Part shown: positions 20,565 to 31,412 of the stretch, piece after piece
Position numbering within the stretch: position 1 is the stretch's first letter
How the letters are laid out: every line of letters begins with the position of its first letter
Assembly: GCA_002009475.1 (NCBI GenBank)
Contig: AYTS01000049.1
Span: forward strand, 1 to 43,736
Direction: 5' to 3'
Length of the DNA stretch: 43,736 nucleotides
From: Candidatus Brocadia carolinensis
Lineage (GTDB): Bacteria; Planctomycetota; Brocadiia; Brocadiales; Brocadiaceae
Program-made: the position numbers and the translations under genes
The notes under the pieces: model-generated
The model's input: the letters and a program-made list of their open reading frames with translations, nothing else
What the model was told of the DNA's origin: nothing
Database searches by the model: none

Positions 20565-21734
20565 TTAAACACCCGCTGCCTTTCGCAGGGCATCCACCAT
20601 ATCGGTCTTTTCCCAGGTAAACGTGTCTTCTGAGCGACCAAAATGGCCATGCCGGGCGGTAAGTTTATAAATCGGCCTTCTCAGTTTAAGCCGATCAATG
20701 ATACCCCTCGGTGTCATATCAAAAACCGTTTCGCAAATTTGAGTAAGCTTTTCATCGGGGATCTTGCCGGTGCCTTCCGTAGTAATGTGAAGTGCAAGGG
20801 GTTTCGCCACACCAATAGCATAAGCCACCTGAGCCTCACACCGATCCGCAAGACCAGAAGCCACTACGTTTTTTGCGACATGTCGTGCAGCATAGCAAGC
20901 GCTTCGATCAACCTTCGTTGGATCTTTTCCCGAAAAAGCCCCGCCGCCGTGACGTCCCCAACCACCGTACGTGTCCACGATAATCTTCCGTCCTGTCAGA
21001 CCACAATCTCCCTGAGGACCACCAATGACAAAACGCCCTGTTGGGTTTATATGATAAATTGTTTTACTATCCAGCAAATTTGCCGGAACCACCTGTTTTA
21101 CCACTTTTTCAATCATATCCTCTTTGATCGTTTCATATTTTACATCCGGCGCATGTTGGGTTGAAACCACTACAGTATGCACCCGGATGGGTTTGTGGTC
21201 TTCATATTCCACCGTTACCTGGGATTTCGCATCGGGACGGAGATATTTCAATTTCCCCCCCTGTCTCAGTTCGGCGTGTTTTATAATAATCCGGTGAGCC
21301 AGCATGATAGGCAGCGGCATCAGTTCCGGCGTGTCGTTGCAGGCATAACCAAACATCATGCCCTGATCGCCAGCGCCCTGTTCCTTATGAAGACCCTCAC
21401 CTTCAGACACACCCTGCGAGATATCCGGAGATTGTTTGCCAATACTGGTGATAACAGCGCACGTGTTATAATCGAATCCTATTGACGCATCACCATAACC
21501 AATTTCTTTTATGGTGTGTCTTACGATATCAGGAATATTCACATTGGCCTTTGTCGTAAATTCTCCCGCTACAAAGGCAACCCCTGTCGTCACCAAGGTT
21601 TCGCATGCTACCCTGCTCATCGGATCCTGTTCAAGCATTGCATCTAACACGGCATCAGATATCTGGTCAGCGACCTTATCCGGGTGCCCCATAGACACTG
21701 ATTCTGAGGTAAATAAATGCCTTCCTTTCTTCAT
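20565..21734 (-). CDS. metK: S-adenosylmethionine synthetase
   Basis: This 389-residue enzyme makes SAM from methionine and ATP. Present are [20 protein letters not shown] (start), the [14 protein letters not shown] loop, and in the C-terminal half [20 protein letters not shown] followed by [17 protein letters not shown]. Length is normal. Its ATG overlaps the waaA stop in an ATGA (21731-21734), so translation is coupled to waaA. With ahcY it makes up two steps of the methyl cycle. Confidence 0.97.
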   Translation of the reverse strand: MKKGRHLFTSESVSMGHPDKVADQISDAVLDAMLEQDPMSRVACETLVTTGVAFVAGEFTTKANVNIPDIVRHTIKEIGYGDASIGFDYNTCAVITSIGKQSPDISQGVSEGEGLHKEQGAGDQGMMFGYACNDTPELMPLPIMLAHRIIIKHAELRQGGKLKYLRPDAKSQVTVEYEDHKPIRVHTVVVSTQHAPDVKYETIKEDMIEKVVKQVVPANLLDSKTIYHINPTGRFVIGGPQGDCGLTGRKIIVDTYGGWGRHGGGAFSGKDPTKVDRSACYAARHVAKNVVASGLADRCEAQVAYAIGVAKPLALHITTEGTGKIPDEKLTQICETVFDMTPRGIIDRLKLRRPIYKLTARHGHFGRSEDTFTWEKTDMVDALRKAAGV

Positions 21735-23048
21735 ACTGATACTGTCCTCTCCTTCAAGAAAATTTTCCTTAATACCTGTATATTACGTTCAGTGGCGCCT
21801 GTCTGCTTTATTACCACCGATTGTGCCCTCTCGCCCATCTCTTTCGCCTCAGCCGGATGCTCCAGCAGATAGATCATTTTGTCCATGAGCGCCGGTTCAT
21901 CCTGAACAATGGCTATAGCCTCGGCTTCTTTGAGTAATCGCGTCTCCTCTGCAAAATTAAACGTGTGAGGACCAACAATAACTGGCCTGGCAAGCCCCGC
22001 CGGCTCCAGCATATTCTGCCCACCCAGCGGAATCAGGCTCTTCCCAACAAACACACAATCCGCAATGCTGTAAGTGGTTTGTAATTCTCCCATGGTGTCA
22101 ACGAGGACAACCGTTTCTTCTTTCTGCTCGCCGATCTTTTCCCCCTTATCAAGGGAAGTTTTTCTGACACATCGAAAACTGAATGATTCAATGAGTTTAA
22201 CGATCTCATTCACCCTTTCAATATGCCGTGGCGCTATGATGAGTCTTGGCTGCTTAATTTTTGCCCTAAGGTGTTTGAAAATTCTTAATAGAACAATCTC
22301 TTCACCTTCATGGGTGCTGCCGCAGACAATTACTCTATCCCCTTTATCAATCTCAAAGAGGGTCAACAGCCGTTTCTTTGTGTCTTCCGGGACATCCGTC
22401 ACAAGATTATCAAACTTCATATTCCCGGAAATACAAACCTGTGACCCCGGAATGCCCAAATCCCTAAGACGGGCGGCATCTATCCTCGTCTTTGCACAAA
22501 AAACATTCTCCTCTCTCGTCAAACCCTCAAAGAACTCCTTCGAAAGCTTTCTGAGTACACGGTACCATTTCAGCGACCTCTCGGATATCCTGGCATTCAA
22601 CAACACTACGGGAATACGCATCTTTGCCGTGTTTATCAAAAAATTTGGCCATATCTCCAGTTCCACCAATATCACACAAAGCGGTTGTATGGCATGCAGC
22701 ACCTTGCTGACCACCCAGCTCAGATCGAGCGGGAAATAAAAAATCTTCTTGTCATCAAAGCACTTTTTTGCAACAGACCACCCCGTATTGGTGTTGGTAG
22801 AAAGGACAATATCCAGATCATTAAACTCTTTTTCCATGGATTTTACAAGTGTTTTTACCAGCAAGACCTCTCCAACAGAGGCACAATGAATCCAGATACA
22901 GGGTTTTCCTCCTTTCCTTATATCAACCAGACCCAAGCGCTGTGCAAAACCAGACCGATAACGTTCGCTAGTAAGGAATCTTAAAAAAAAAATAGGGGGA
23001 GCCTGCGGTGAGCGCTGTTACATATGCAGCATCAAACAATATCGCCAT
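21731..23048 (-). CDS. waaA: Kdo transferase (lipid A), frame broken in an A10/T10 run
   Basis: The intact frame starts only at an internal TTG. Removing one base from the run at 22983-22992 extends it to ATG 23048 ([20 protein letters not shown] followed by [19 protein letters not shown]) and gives 438 residues with the family N-terminal helix and SERYR motif. Further on are [46 protein letters not shown] and [20 protein letters not shown]. The enzyme adds Kdo to lipid A precursor at the inner membrane, evidence for a gram-negative outer membrane. It lies about 150 bases behind secA and overlaps metK. Confidence 0.9.
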
Positions 23049-23135
23049 GCGCGGAGAATGGATTTTCAGGTTGTCATCTGTTTTTGTTAATAATATTCAG
23101 GGCATTACGAAAGACAAACCAGACCTTTGCCAACT

Positions 23136-23160
23136 TCCCCACCCCGTAAACGGGAGGGGA
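23136..23160. terminator. GC-rich hairpin behind secA
   Basis: TCCCCACCCCGT and ACGGGAGGGGA (23136-23160) form a GC-rich stem with one bulged base just past the secA stop. No T run follows on the minus strand, so it may be a repeat or an RNA-stabilising hairpin, not a full terminator. Confidence 0.35.
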
Positions 23161-23194
23161 TTATTGGGAGTGATTGAAATTCCTTAACATCAAA

Positions 23195-25814
23195 CTACAT
23201 TGCCCTGCCACAACATTGCTTGAATTTTTTGCCACTGCCACACGGGCAAGGCTGATTTCTCCCTGTCTTGATACCTACTTTGAGAGGCTCTATCTTGCGC
23301 GCAACCTGTTCTTCTGTGTCTGCAGAGGCATCCTGCGGGACGTCGGGAAGGACTGGCGGTTCTTGCATTGCCTTCAATCCGGAAACTTCCTGGTGGACAT
23401 ACTGATCGGGGTGCCACACCTCTTTCCGTTCCGCTTCTTTACTCAGTTGCAATTTAAATATCAGATCCGTTACCTCATCCCGAATTGACAAATTCATACT
23501 CTCAAACATACCTAATGCTTCTCGTTTGTATTCTATTCTCGGATCAATCTGGGCGTAACCGCGAAGACCAATGCCAGATCTCAGGTGGTCCATAGCATAG
23601 AGGTGGTCTTTCCATTTTGTGTCAATTTTTTCCAGCAAGAGAATCTGTGCGATCTTTTCCATCTCTTCTTTGCCGATCGCATTTTCCTTTGCTTCGTACG
23701 CCGTTTCAGCTTTTTTTTATCAGAAACGCTTCTACCCTTTCACGCGTCTTTTCTTCAACTTCATCCAAATCAATAGGGAAAGCAAATTTTTGCTTAAACC
23801 AATCCGCAAGATCGAAGGATTCTCCCTCTGCCCTTCCACTCTTCGTATCATAGGCAAACGCTGTTACTTCTTTGACACTATCCTCCATCATCCGGAAAAT
23901 GTAATCACGGATATGCTTGCCCTCCAGTACGTCTTGTCTCAACGTATAAATCGCTTTTCTCTGCTGGTCCATGACCTCGTCATAATCGAGCAGGTGTTTC
24001 CGTATTTCGAAATTATGTTCCTCGACCTTTTTCTGTGCCCTCTCGATAGACTTCGTAACCATCGAGTGTTCAATAGCCATACCTTCTTCCATTCCGAAGG
24101 TTTTCAAAAGTGAACTTACGCGTTCGGAGGCAAAAATGCGCATTAAATCGTCCTGAAGCGACACATAAAAGCGAGACGACCCGGGGTCTCCCTGCCGGCC
24201 AGAGCGACCGCGAAGCTGGTTGTCAATGCGCCGCGCTTCATGTCGTTCAGAGCCGATGATATGAAGGCCTCCGAGGGCTGCAATGCCCTCACCCAGCACA
24301 ATATCAGTACCTCTTCCGGCCATGTTCGTTGCTATGGTAACATTCCCGCGCTGTCCTGCCTTTGCCACAATGTGTGCTTCCCTCTCATGCTGCTTGGCAT
24401 TCAATACCTCATGTTCAATACCCTCTCTCATGAGTTTCTCACCCAACAGTTCCGACTTTTCAATAGAAACCGTCCCGACGAGCGTTGGCCTGCCTGTTTT
24501 ATGAACTTCGACAATCTCTTTGATGATGGCATCAAATTTTTCCTTTTCCGTCCGATAAACCCGATCCGGAAAATTGGTGCGGCTCATGGGCTTATTTGTG
24601 GGAATCACCACCACTTCCAGTTTATAGATTTTGTCAAACTCCGCAGCCTCCGTCATTGCCGTCCCTGTCATTCCGGCAAGTTTTTTGTATAATCGAAAGA
24701 AATTCTGCAGGGTAATCGTAGCAAGGGTCTGATTTTCCTCTTTGATGCGTTGATGCTCCTTTGCCTGAACGGCCTGATGCAAACCGTCGCTCCAGACGCG
24801 GCCTTCCATCAGGCGTCCGGTAAATTCGTCAACAATAATTACCTCACCGCCCTTGACAATATAATCTCTGTCGTTTTTAAACAAATGATGGGCACGAAGC
24901 GCCTGCTCTATATAATGGGGCCACTCCATATTTCTATCCGTGTAAATACTGTCAACGTTCAGCAATTTTTCTATCTCTTCAATGCCCTCTTCGGTAAGAT
25001 GCGCCATCCGCTCCTTCTCTTTTATCTCAAAGTGTTTTCCGGTTTTTAAACGTCTGGCGGCTTTATCGGCTAAATAATATTTTTCTGTAGACTCTTCTGC
25101 AGGGCCGGAGATGATTAAGGGGGTGCGCGCCTCATCGATTAAGATACTATCAACTTCATCGACAATGGCATAATTCAGGCCACGGCTAATTTGTACCTGT
25201 TCTTCCGTCCTTACCCTCATGTTGTCACGGAGATAATCAAAACCAAATTCGTTATTCGTTCCATAGGTAATATCGCATAAATAAGCAGCCTTCTTATCAT
25301 CGTATGCCTGATTTGATTGAATGGCTCCTGCGCTTAGTCCTAAAAATTCATATAAGGGAGTCATCCAATCCCTGTCTCGTTTTGCCAAATAATCATTGAC
25401 GGTAACCACATGCACACCCTTCCCGGTCAAAGCATTTAAGTAAGCCGGCAGGGTGGCTACCAGGGTTTTCCCCTCTCCCGTAGCCATTTCGGCAATCTTT
25501 CCCTGATGCAAGACCATGCCGCCAATGAGTTGAACATCAAAGTGCCGCATCGTGCGATTGGGACTATCGGGATTGGGGGCAAGAAGCACTCGCCTGCTTG
25601 CCTCCCGCACCGTGGCAAACGCCTCTGGCAGGAGATTGTCCACTTCCTCTCCGATGGCCAATCGCCCTTTAAATTTATCTGTCATCTGGCGGAGTTCCGC
25701 ATCTGTTAATGCCATCATCTTGGGTTCAAGAGAGTTGGTATATTCTACTATGGGTATTATCTTCTTTATCATCCTCTCATTGGATGTCCCAAATATTTTC
25801 GCTAGAAAGCTCAT
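23195..25814 (-). CDS. secA: Preprotein translocase ATPase SecA, frame broken in an A8/T8 run
   Basis: Two frames join into 872 residues when one base is dropped from the run at 23711-23718 ([20 protein letters not shown] is restored). SecA drives proteins through SecYEG. Visible are [20 protein letters not shown] (Walker A), [20 protein letters not shown] (Walker B), [53 protein letters not shown] and, after the break, [20 protein letters not shown]. The C-terminal zinc motif [14 protein letters not shown] is present. Length is normal. An essential gene is unlikely to be truly broken, which argues for a sequence error. It heads the secA-waaA-metK-ahcY run. Confidence 0.95.
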
Positions 25815-26013
25815 AGGTAATTATGCCTTTTGTGCGTCTTTAATGTAGAGAAAATGGAGTAATTCTTGTACCCGTTGCGATACACCAAATCACCTCCCAG
25901 GGCTTTTTAATAGATATTACAGAAAATTTCCAAAGCCAAAAATACGAAAAATACGTTGCTATTTTAAGCAAATAACGACATCCATGTCAAGGTTATGTTT
26001 GGGTACAAGATGA

Positions 26014-26053
26014 AAAAAGAAGGCTGTTGAGCTATTTTTTGTTCAACAGCCTT
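26014..26053 (-). terminator. Intrinsic terminator of fhs
   Basis: AAGGCTGTTGA (26020-26030) and TCAACAGCCTT (26043-26053) form an 11-bp stem. On the minus strand the second arm is followed by C and six T. It stands about 50 bases past the fhs stop. Confidence 0.85.
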
Positions 26054-26104
26054 CCAGGGATAACCGTTTCCGGGTTTACCGGTTACACAATTTTTAAGCC
26101 AGGA

Positions 26105-27868
26105 TTAGAAAACCCCTTTTACTTTTCCTGTAGTCACATCAACATCGACTCGACGGAACGCAGGATCGGAGCTTGTTCCCGGCATGAGTTTAATATCTCC
26201 TGCCATCGGCACAACAAATCCCGCTCCCTTGAAAACCAGGATATCACGGATACGTAATCTCCACCCCTTCGGCGCCCCTTTTAATTGTGGGTTGTCGGTA
26301 ATGGAGAGGTGGGTTTTCACCATGCACGTTCCCAGTTTTGAAATATCCGGATCGTTTTCCAGTGCCTTAACCTTTGTCAAGGCATCGGGAGTAAAATCAA
26401 CTCCGTCCGCCCCGTACACCTGCTCCGCAATCATCTCAATACGCGTTCTCAAAGGAACATTTAATTCATAGAGAAATTTGAAATTGTTTGGCTGATTGCA
26501 TGCATCAGTCACTGCGTCGGCCAGTTCCAGGGCACCGTCACCGCCTTTGAGCCAGTGCTGAGACAGGGCGACTCTGGCGCCGGCTTTTTCAGCCAGTTTG
26601 CGGACTGCTTTCACTTCTGCGTCGGTATCCGTATAGAAGTGATTAATACAAACAACCGGATTGATGCCGGCCTTCTTTACCGTGTTAATATGGTGAATAA
26701 GATTTTCTACGCCCTTTTCCACCCATCCGACGTTTTCTTCTTTGTAGCATGGATCCAGAGGACGCCCGGGTACCGGAACGGGGGCGCCGCCATGGCATTT
26801 CAGCGCACGGATCGTGGCAACAACTACGGCAGCATTGGCGCGATGCCCTGAATAACGGCACTTTAAGTTCCAGAATTTTTCAAATCCGATATCTGCCCCG
26901 AATCCTGATTCAGTAACCACATAGTCGCCCAGTTTTAAGGCGATTCTATCAGCAATAATCGATGATTGACCAATAGCAATATTGGCAAAAGGTCCCGCGT
27001 GAACGAATACCGGCTGCCCTTCAATGGTTTGCATCAGGTTCGGATTAATAGCCTCCACCATCCAGGCGGTCATGGCTCCGGCAACTTCGAGGTCGGTCGT
27101 TGTTATTGGCTTCCCTTTTTTATCGTAAGCAACAACCATCTTGCCGATCCGTTCTCTCATATCCTTTAAATCTTTTGCTACCGAGAGAATTGCCATAATC
27201 TCAGAAGACACGGCTATGGCAAAACCAGACTCCATCATAAAACCGTCCATCCTGCCCCCGATGCCGACAATGATTTTCCGCAGGGCCTGGGCGCAAAAGT
27301 CAATAATCCACTTTATCTCTATTCGGTCGATATCAATATCAAGACGTTTTAGATTGCTTTTTGCAAGCCTTTCATCGTCGTAATTAAATTCGTGTTGTAT
27401 CCTGGAGGTAAGTGCAACCATCGCCAGATTGTGAGCATTCATGATGGCATTGATATCCCCTGTTAATCCAAGAGAGAAAGGGGTTAAGGGAATACACTGG
27501 GAAAGCCCACCACCTGCGGCAGATCCTTTAATATTCATCGTTGGCCCGCCTGATGGCTGCCGGATCGTACCGATAACCTTTTTCCCCCGTTTTCCCAATC
27601 CCTGAACTAATCCTATGGTTGTCGTGGATTTTCCCTCACCAAGGGGAGTCGGGGTTATCGCAGTCACATCAATAAATTTTCCATCTGGCTTTTTCTCTGT
27701 CCGTTTTAAAACTTTGTTGAAATCAACCTTTGCCACATAGTGCCCATGGGGGAGAAGTTCCTCTTTTTGAAGGCCTAGCTGTTCGGCCAACTGATACACC
27801 GTCTTCATCCTCGTTTCCGACTCTTCTGCTATTTCCCAATCTGCATGCTTGGTGGGGTCCAATGCCAT
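26105..27868 (-). CDS. fhs: Formate-tetrahydrofolate ligase
   Basis: This 587-residue enzyme joins formate to tetrahydrofolate using ATP, in the methyl branch of the acetyl-CoA pathway that anammox bacteria use to fix CO2. The nucleotide loop is [13 protein letters not shown] (72 onward), followed by [39 protein letters not shown] and [20 protein letters not shown], and near the end [13 protein letters not shown]. It is somewhat longer than the usual 555-560 because of an N-terminal extension of about 20 residues. GGAGG stands before the ATG. It is a single-gene unit with its own terminator. Confidence 0.96.
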   Translation of the reverse strand: MALDPTKHADWEIAEESETRMKTVYQLAEQLGLQKEELLPHGHYVAKVDFNKVLKRTEKKPDGKFIDVTAITPTPLGEGKSTTTIGLVQGLGKRGKKVIGTIRQPSGGPTMNIKGSAAGGGLSQCIPLTPFSLGLTGDINAIMNAHNLAMVALTSRIQHEFNYDDERLAKSNLKRLDIDIDRIEIKWIIDFCAQALRKIIVGIGGRMDGFMMESGFAIAVSSEIMAILSVAKDLKDMRERIGKMVVAYDKKGKPITTTDLEVAGAMTAWMVEAINPNLMQTIEGQPVFVHAGPFANIAIGQSSIIADRIALKLGDYVVTESGFGADIGFEKFWNLKCRYSGHRANAAVVVATIRALKCHGGAPVPVPGRPLDPCYKEENVGWVEKGVENLIHHINTVKKAGINPVVCINHFYTDTDAEVKAVRKLAEKAGARVALSQHWLKGGDGALELADAVTDACNQPNNFKFLYELNVPLRTRIEMIAEQVYGADGVDFTPDALTKVKALENDPDISKLGTCMVKTHLSITDNPQLKGAPKGWRLRIRDILVFKGAGFVVPMAGDIKLMPGTSSDPAFRRVDVDVTTGKVKGVF

Positions 27869-28509
27869 TATTTTTCCCTCCTAAACTATTGACTATCTGA
27901 ATTAAAACCCAAATCCATCAAAATAATAGTTGTCATATTTAAAAACGGATACCAGTTACCTACACAAAAAATAGAACTTTTCATTATACTAGCAAGACTG
28001 GCGAGATCAAGAAAAATGAGGCGCAATTATGAAGAATTTTGCAAATATATTGGAAATTTTTGTTGACAGGAACTTTTATTCATATAAAATGCTGCCATCA
28101 GCAGGCCAGAATAATAAGTGTCGCATATCAGCCACACTGTTGTTAAATTCCAGACAGGCAAAAAACCGCATCGGCTTTTTTGCCTGTTTGAATGGGGTAA
28201 GACATTACTACAGCGTCCTTGCTTTCATTCTCGAGTATTTTGCATCGTAACCCATCATTAAAAAGCTATTTAGCTTTCTTTCTGTGCCTATTGTAGTTTA
28301 CTGATAATAAATATTTTATGTATACCGTACTGGCGTTTAGGTATTATTTTTGCGCACTTTAACGCTGCTTCGGTTGCTTGAGAAAGGAGGAATACCTATA
28401 AAATTTATTGACACAATGTATTAGTGGTAGATTTGTTGCTCCTACATACCCTGGAAAGCCCGTGAATTTAATTAAGAAATCCTTTCATTGATTACGAAAA
28501 GGGGGAAGT
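27869..28509. other. Divergent intergenic region between fhs and the barrel gene
   Basis: No supported gene in 641 bases. An inverted repeat ACAGGCAAAAAACCG / CGGCTTTTTTGCCTGT lies at about 28154-28187 and looks like a terminator-type hairpin. A TTGACA at 28408-28413 followed by TAGATT at 28428 is a possible but poorly spaced promoter for the barrel gene. The part next to fhs must hold the fhs promoter; no clear boxes were found there. Confidence 0.4.
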
Positions 28510-29775
28510 ATGATGAAGATAGTACATCGTTGGGGTTTAGCAGGCATCTTATGCTGTACCATGATAGGTTTTGCTGCGCCGATTTTTGCCGAAGACGCCG
28601 CACCATTATCAGTAGCAACACCAGAAGAAGAAGGCAAGATGGCCGCCTTCTTCAAAGGCGTAGAAATCAGTGGTTTTATTGACACTTATTATAGTTATAA
28701 CTTCTCGAACCCGAACGATAATTTAGGGTCGGGCGGAGATTTTACACGTGACGATTGGTTAGAAGTAAGAGGATTTGACAGGGAGCATAATTCGTTTTCT
28801 TTAGACAATATTGAAATCTCTGTTTTTAAACCTACCACAGAAAAGGACCCTATTGGCTTTGGGTTTACAACAAATTATGGTGAAATCGCGCGGAGGCTAA
28901 CTTTTATACCTGCCGAGATGACATCAGGCACTAATGGCAGGGTTGATAATGACGATTTCACCGTAAGCCAGGGTTTTGTAGCGTACAAGGCGCCCATTGG
29001 GAAGGGTCTGGATTTTAAGTTTGGTAAATTCGCTACCTGGATTGGTGCCGAACTTTGGGAAAGCGTGGATAATCCTAACTTTTCACGTTCACTGCTTTAC
29101 CAAAATGCAATTCCGTTTACCAATACCGGTCTGTCAATGAGCTATCCCCTCCTGGATAAGTTAACGACATCCGTTTTTTTTGTGAATGGTTGGGATACCT
29201 TTGAGGATAACAATGATGGGAAAACAATTGGATACCAGTTTAACTGGGCTATAGCGGACAATACCAGTTTTATTGTAAACGGTAGCCATGGCCCAGAACA
29301 AGATGACAATATAAGTTCTGATGCTAACGGAAATTGGCGTCATTTCTGGGATCTGATCCTGACATTTAAACCATTTGAAAAAACATCTTTTAATATTAAC
29401 TTTGATTTTGGCACTGAGGAAGGTGCAGGCGGCGAAGCCAGTGGTTTCTTAGAGGGAAGCGGAAATGGTAAATGGTGGGGTATCTCCGGTATTGTTGATC
29501 AGAAAATTACCGATAGTCTTGGGGTAGCGTTCAGGGCTGAATATTTTGACGACTCTGATGGGGCAAGGATAGCTATTGATGAGGACGGCGATCTTATTAG
29601 TGATATAGATGGTTTCCGGCTGTGGGAAGTTACGGGTACGGTCAATATCAAGATCCGGGAAAACCTCCTTGTCAGACCAGAGATCCGCTATGATCAGATG
29701 GAAAGCGGAGAGGATGTTTTTGATGGACAGGATGGTAATTTAACAGCAGCCTTTGATGTTGCATATTTATTCTAG
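28510..29775 (+). CDS. Outer-membrane beta-barrel porin-like protein
   Basis: This 421-residue protein has a signal peptide ending in APIFAEDAA and a mature part that starts with VEISGFIDTYYSYNFSNPND, the typical first strand of BBP2/DUF1597-type porins. Alternating short strands rich in aromatic and acidic residues continue to the end, which closes with AAFDVAYLF and a C-terminal Phe, the usual Bam signal. Similar barrels are abundant in anammox outer membranes. GGGGGAAG precedes ATG 28510; a second ATG directly follows. A T8 run inside the gene at about 29173-29181 keeps the frame, so not every long run in this window is faulty. The cargo is unknown. Confidence 0.85.
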   Translation: MMKIVHRWGLAGILCCTMIGFAAPIFAEDAAPLSVATPEEEGKMAAFFKGVEISGFIDTYYSYNFSNPNDNLGSGGDFTRDDWLEVRGFDREHNSFSLDNIEISVFKPTTEKDPIGFGFTTNYGEIARRLTFIPAEMTSGTNGRVDNDDFTVSQGFVAYKAPIGKGLDFKFGKFATWIGAELWESVDNPNFSRSLLYQNAIPFTNTGLSMSYPLLDKLTTSVFFVNGWDTFEDNNDGKTIGYQFNWAIADNTSFIVNGSHGPEQDDNISSDANGNWRHFWDLILTFKPFEKTSFNINFDFGTEEGAGGEASGFLEGSGNGKWWGISGIVDQKITDSLGVAFRAEYFDDSDGARIAIDEDGDLISDIDGFRLWEVTGTVNIKIRENLLVRPEIRYDQMESGEDVFDGQDGNLTAAFDVAYLF

Positions 29776-29816
29776 TATCGTTCGGATTTATTGGTAGCAT
29801 ATTTAAGAAAGTATCG

Positions 29817-29857
29817 AATCCCCCTATACCCCTTGAAAAGGAAGGTATAGGGGGATT
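29817..29857 (+). terminator. Terminator hairpin of the barrel gene
   Basis: AATCCCCCTATACC (29817-29830) and GGTATAGGGGGATT (29844-29857) form a perfect 14-bp stem 41 bases past the stop. Only short T stretches follow (TTTGCATTTATAG). Confidence 0.7.
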
Positions 29858-29922
29858 TGCATTTATAGGTATTTTTTTATTCTGCCTTTGCAAAATCACC
29901 AAAAATTAAGTATGGTAAGGTA

Positions 29923-31164
29923 GTGAAAAACCAATCGATTTACGCGGAAAAGCAGCTTATCGTATTTTCTCTCATCCTGATAGTTGCGTTCTCCTTCTTG
30001 CTTTATTTCAATACATCCACCGATAATTTTCTCCGCAAAGACCTTAAGATTATTGCAGAAAATCCCTTTATTAAGGACTGGCAATATCTCCCCCAGGTCT
30101 TTACAAAGAATTATTTTTCTATCTCCGGAGAAATGAGTTATCGTCCCCTGGTCACCATTTCATACTTCGTTGACTATGCTATCTGGCATCTAAATCCCTT
30201 TGGGTTTCACATGACAAACGTTATTTTCCATGTCATGAATTCGGTACTATTGTATCTTTTACTCCATGCCGTTTTATCCAACAACAAGATTATCCTCCTT
30301 GCAATGTTATTCTTTGTTACGCACCCAGTCCTTGTGGAAGCCGTGAACAGCTCTGGCTATCGGGACGATCTCATGGCTGCAACCTTTGTTCTTGTTTCGT
30401 TTATTTTCTTTATCAAATCTGATTCACTTTTTTACCGGGAAAAGAGCCAAGCAACCAGAGGTACCTTTTATTACGCCATCTCTCTCGCTTCTTATCTCTG
30501 TGCCCTGTTCTCAAAAGAAATGGCGATTACTCTTCCCGTGCTGTTGATGGTGTTTACGGTGTTTTCTCACCCAAAACCCTGGGGAGCCTTTACGAATAAA
30601 CGGATGGGAATGTATGCAGGATACCTTGCCATTTCCCTGTTCTATCTTATCATTCGATTTATGGTATTCAGCAACCCCGCATTCAAACCCTCCTATCAAC
30701 CAGGCGGTTTTTGGACCAATGCCCTTACCATGACAAAAATTCTGGCATCTTATATCAAGCTATCATTCTTTCCGCTTCATCTTAATGCAGACTATGCGGT
30801 TTCCCTGGTAAAGCATCCCCTGGAAGTTTCATTCATGATTGCTATGACCTTCTTAATATCAATTTTTGTCATATTTGCGGTGTTATGCAAAACGAGAAAT
30901 ATGTTTGCCGTTTGGATGTCGTGGTTTTTCATCACACTCTTACCCGTCATGAATATCATACCCATAAACAATATCATGGCCGAGAGATACCTGTATATTC
31001 CGGTAATGGGTTTCTGTGTGGCAAAAGGAATGCTCATTTACCGGCTCACCGATCGCTCCCTATCGCCACGCGCCATACCATTGAGGCGAATAGTACAACA
31101 AGTCCTGGTTGTCCTTATGATTGGGGGATATAGTTTCGCTATTATCTGGAAGAATGGAAATTAG
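29923..31164 (+). CDS. Multi-spanning membrane protein, TMTC/glycosyltransferase-like, C-terminal TPR part missing
   Basis: This 413-residue protein starts at GTG after AAGG. It has about 9-10 membrane helices and the pattern of TMTC-like or GT39-like proteins: an early periplasmic loop with SYRPLVTISYFVDYAIWHLN and GFHMTNVIFHVMNSVLLYLL, then HPVLVEAVNSSGYRDDLMAA, LFSKEMAITLPVLLMVF and INNIMAERYLYIPVMGFC. Members usually carry TPR repeats behind the last helix; here the frame stops at IIWKNGN, just past that helix. No long run is near, so the cut differs from the other breaks. Sequence past the stop gives no TPR pattern. A glycan-transfer role is inferred from the family. Confidence 0.7.
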   Translation: MKNQSIYAEKQLIVFSLILIVAFSFLLYFNTSTDNFLRKDLKIIAENPFIKDWQYLPQVFTKNYFSISGEMSYRPLVTISYFVDYAIWHLNPFGFHMTNVIFHVMNSVLLYLLLHAVLSNNKIILLAMLFFVTHPVLVEAVNSSGYRDDLMAATFVLVSFIFFIKSDSLFYREKSQATRGTFYYAISLASYLCALFSKEMAITLPVLLMVFTVFSHPKPWGAFTNKRMGMYAGYLAISLFYLIIRFMVFSNPAFKPSYQPGGFWTNALTMTKILASYIKLSFFPLHLNADYAVSLVKHPLEVSFMIAMTFLISIFVIFAVLCKTRNMFAVWMSWFFITLLPVMNIIPINNIMAERYLYIPVMGFCVAKGMLIYRLTDRSLSPRAIPLRRIVQQVLVVLMIGGYSFAIIWKNGN

Positions 31165-31249
31165 TCAGATTCTCTATGGATATGCTGCCATCAGATGATT
31201 GGTGGCGTCTATGTGGCTGTGTCCCGGGCACACTACCCTTCGATATCTT

Positions 31250-31272
31250 CCGGTATCGCTACCAGATACCGG
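31250..31272. terminator. Hairpin between convergent genes
   Basis: CCGGTATC (31250-31257) and GATACCGG (31265-31272) form a perfect 8-bp stem with a 7-base loop, between the rightward membrane protein and the leftward flavodiiron gene. Poor T runs, so only a possible terminator. Confidence 0.35.
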
Positions 31273-31412
31273 TACATTTCTCCTAGAAATACAGGGATAT
31301 GCGGCAGGTTTGGTACACCATCATACGCCGGTATGTGTCCAATGCATGGAAATGGATAGTGTGTAGAACACCATGAATACCGGAATGTGTCTCTTTTTCA
31401 TAAAATCCCGCT

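Noticed and set aside
28029..28250. Plus-strand frame of 73 codons
   Set aside because: It includes the hairpin near 28154-28187 and has no recognisable pattern.
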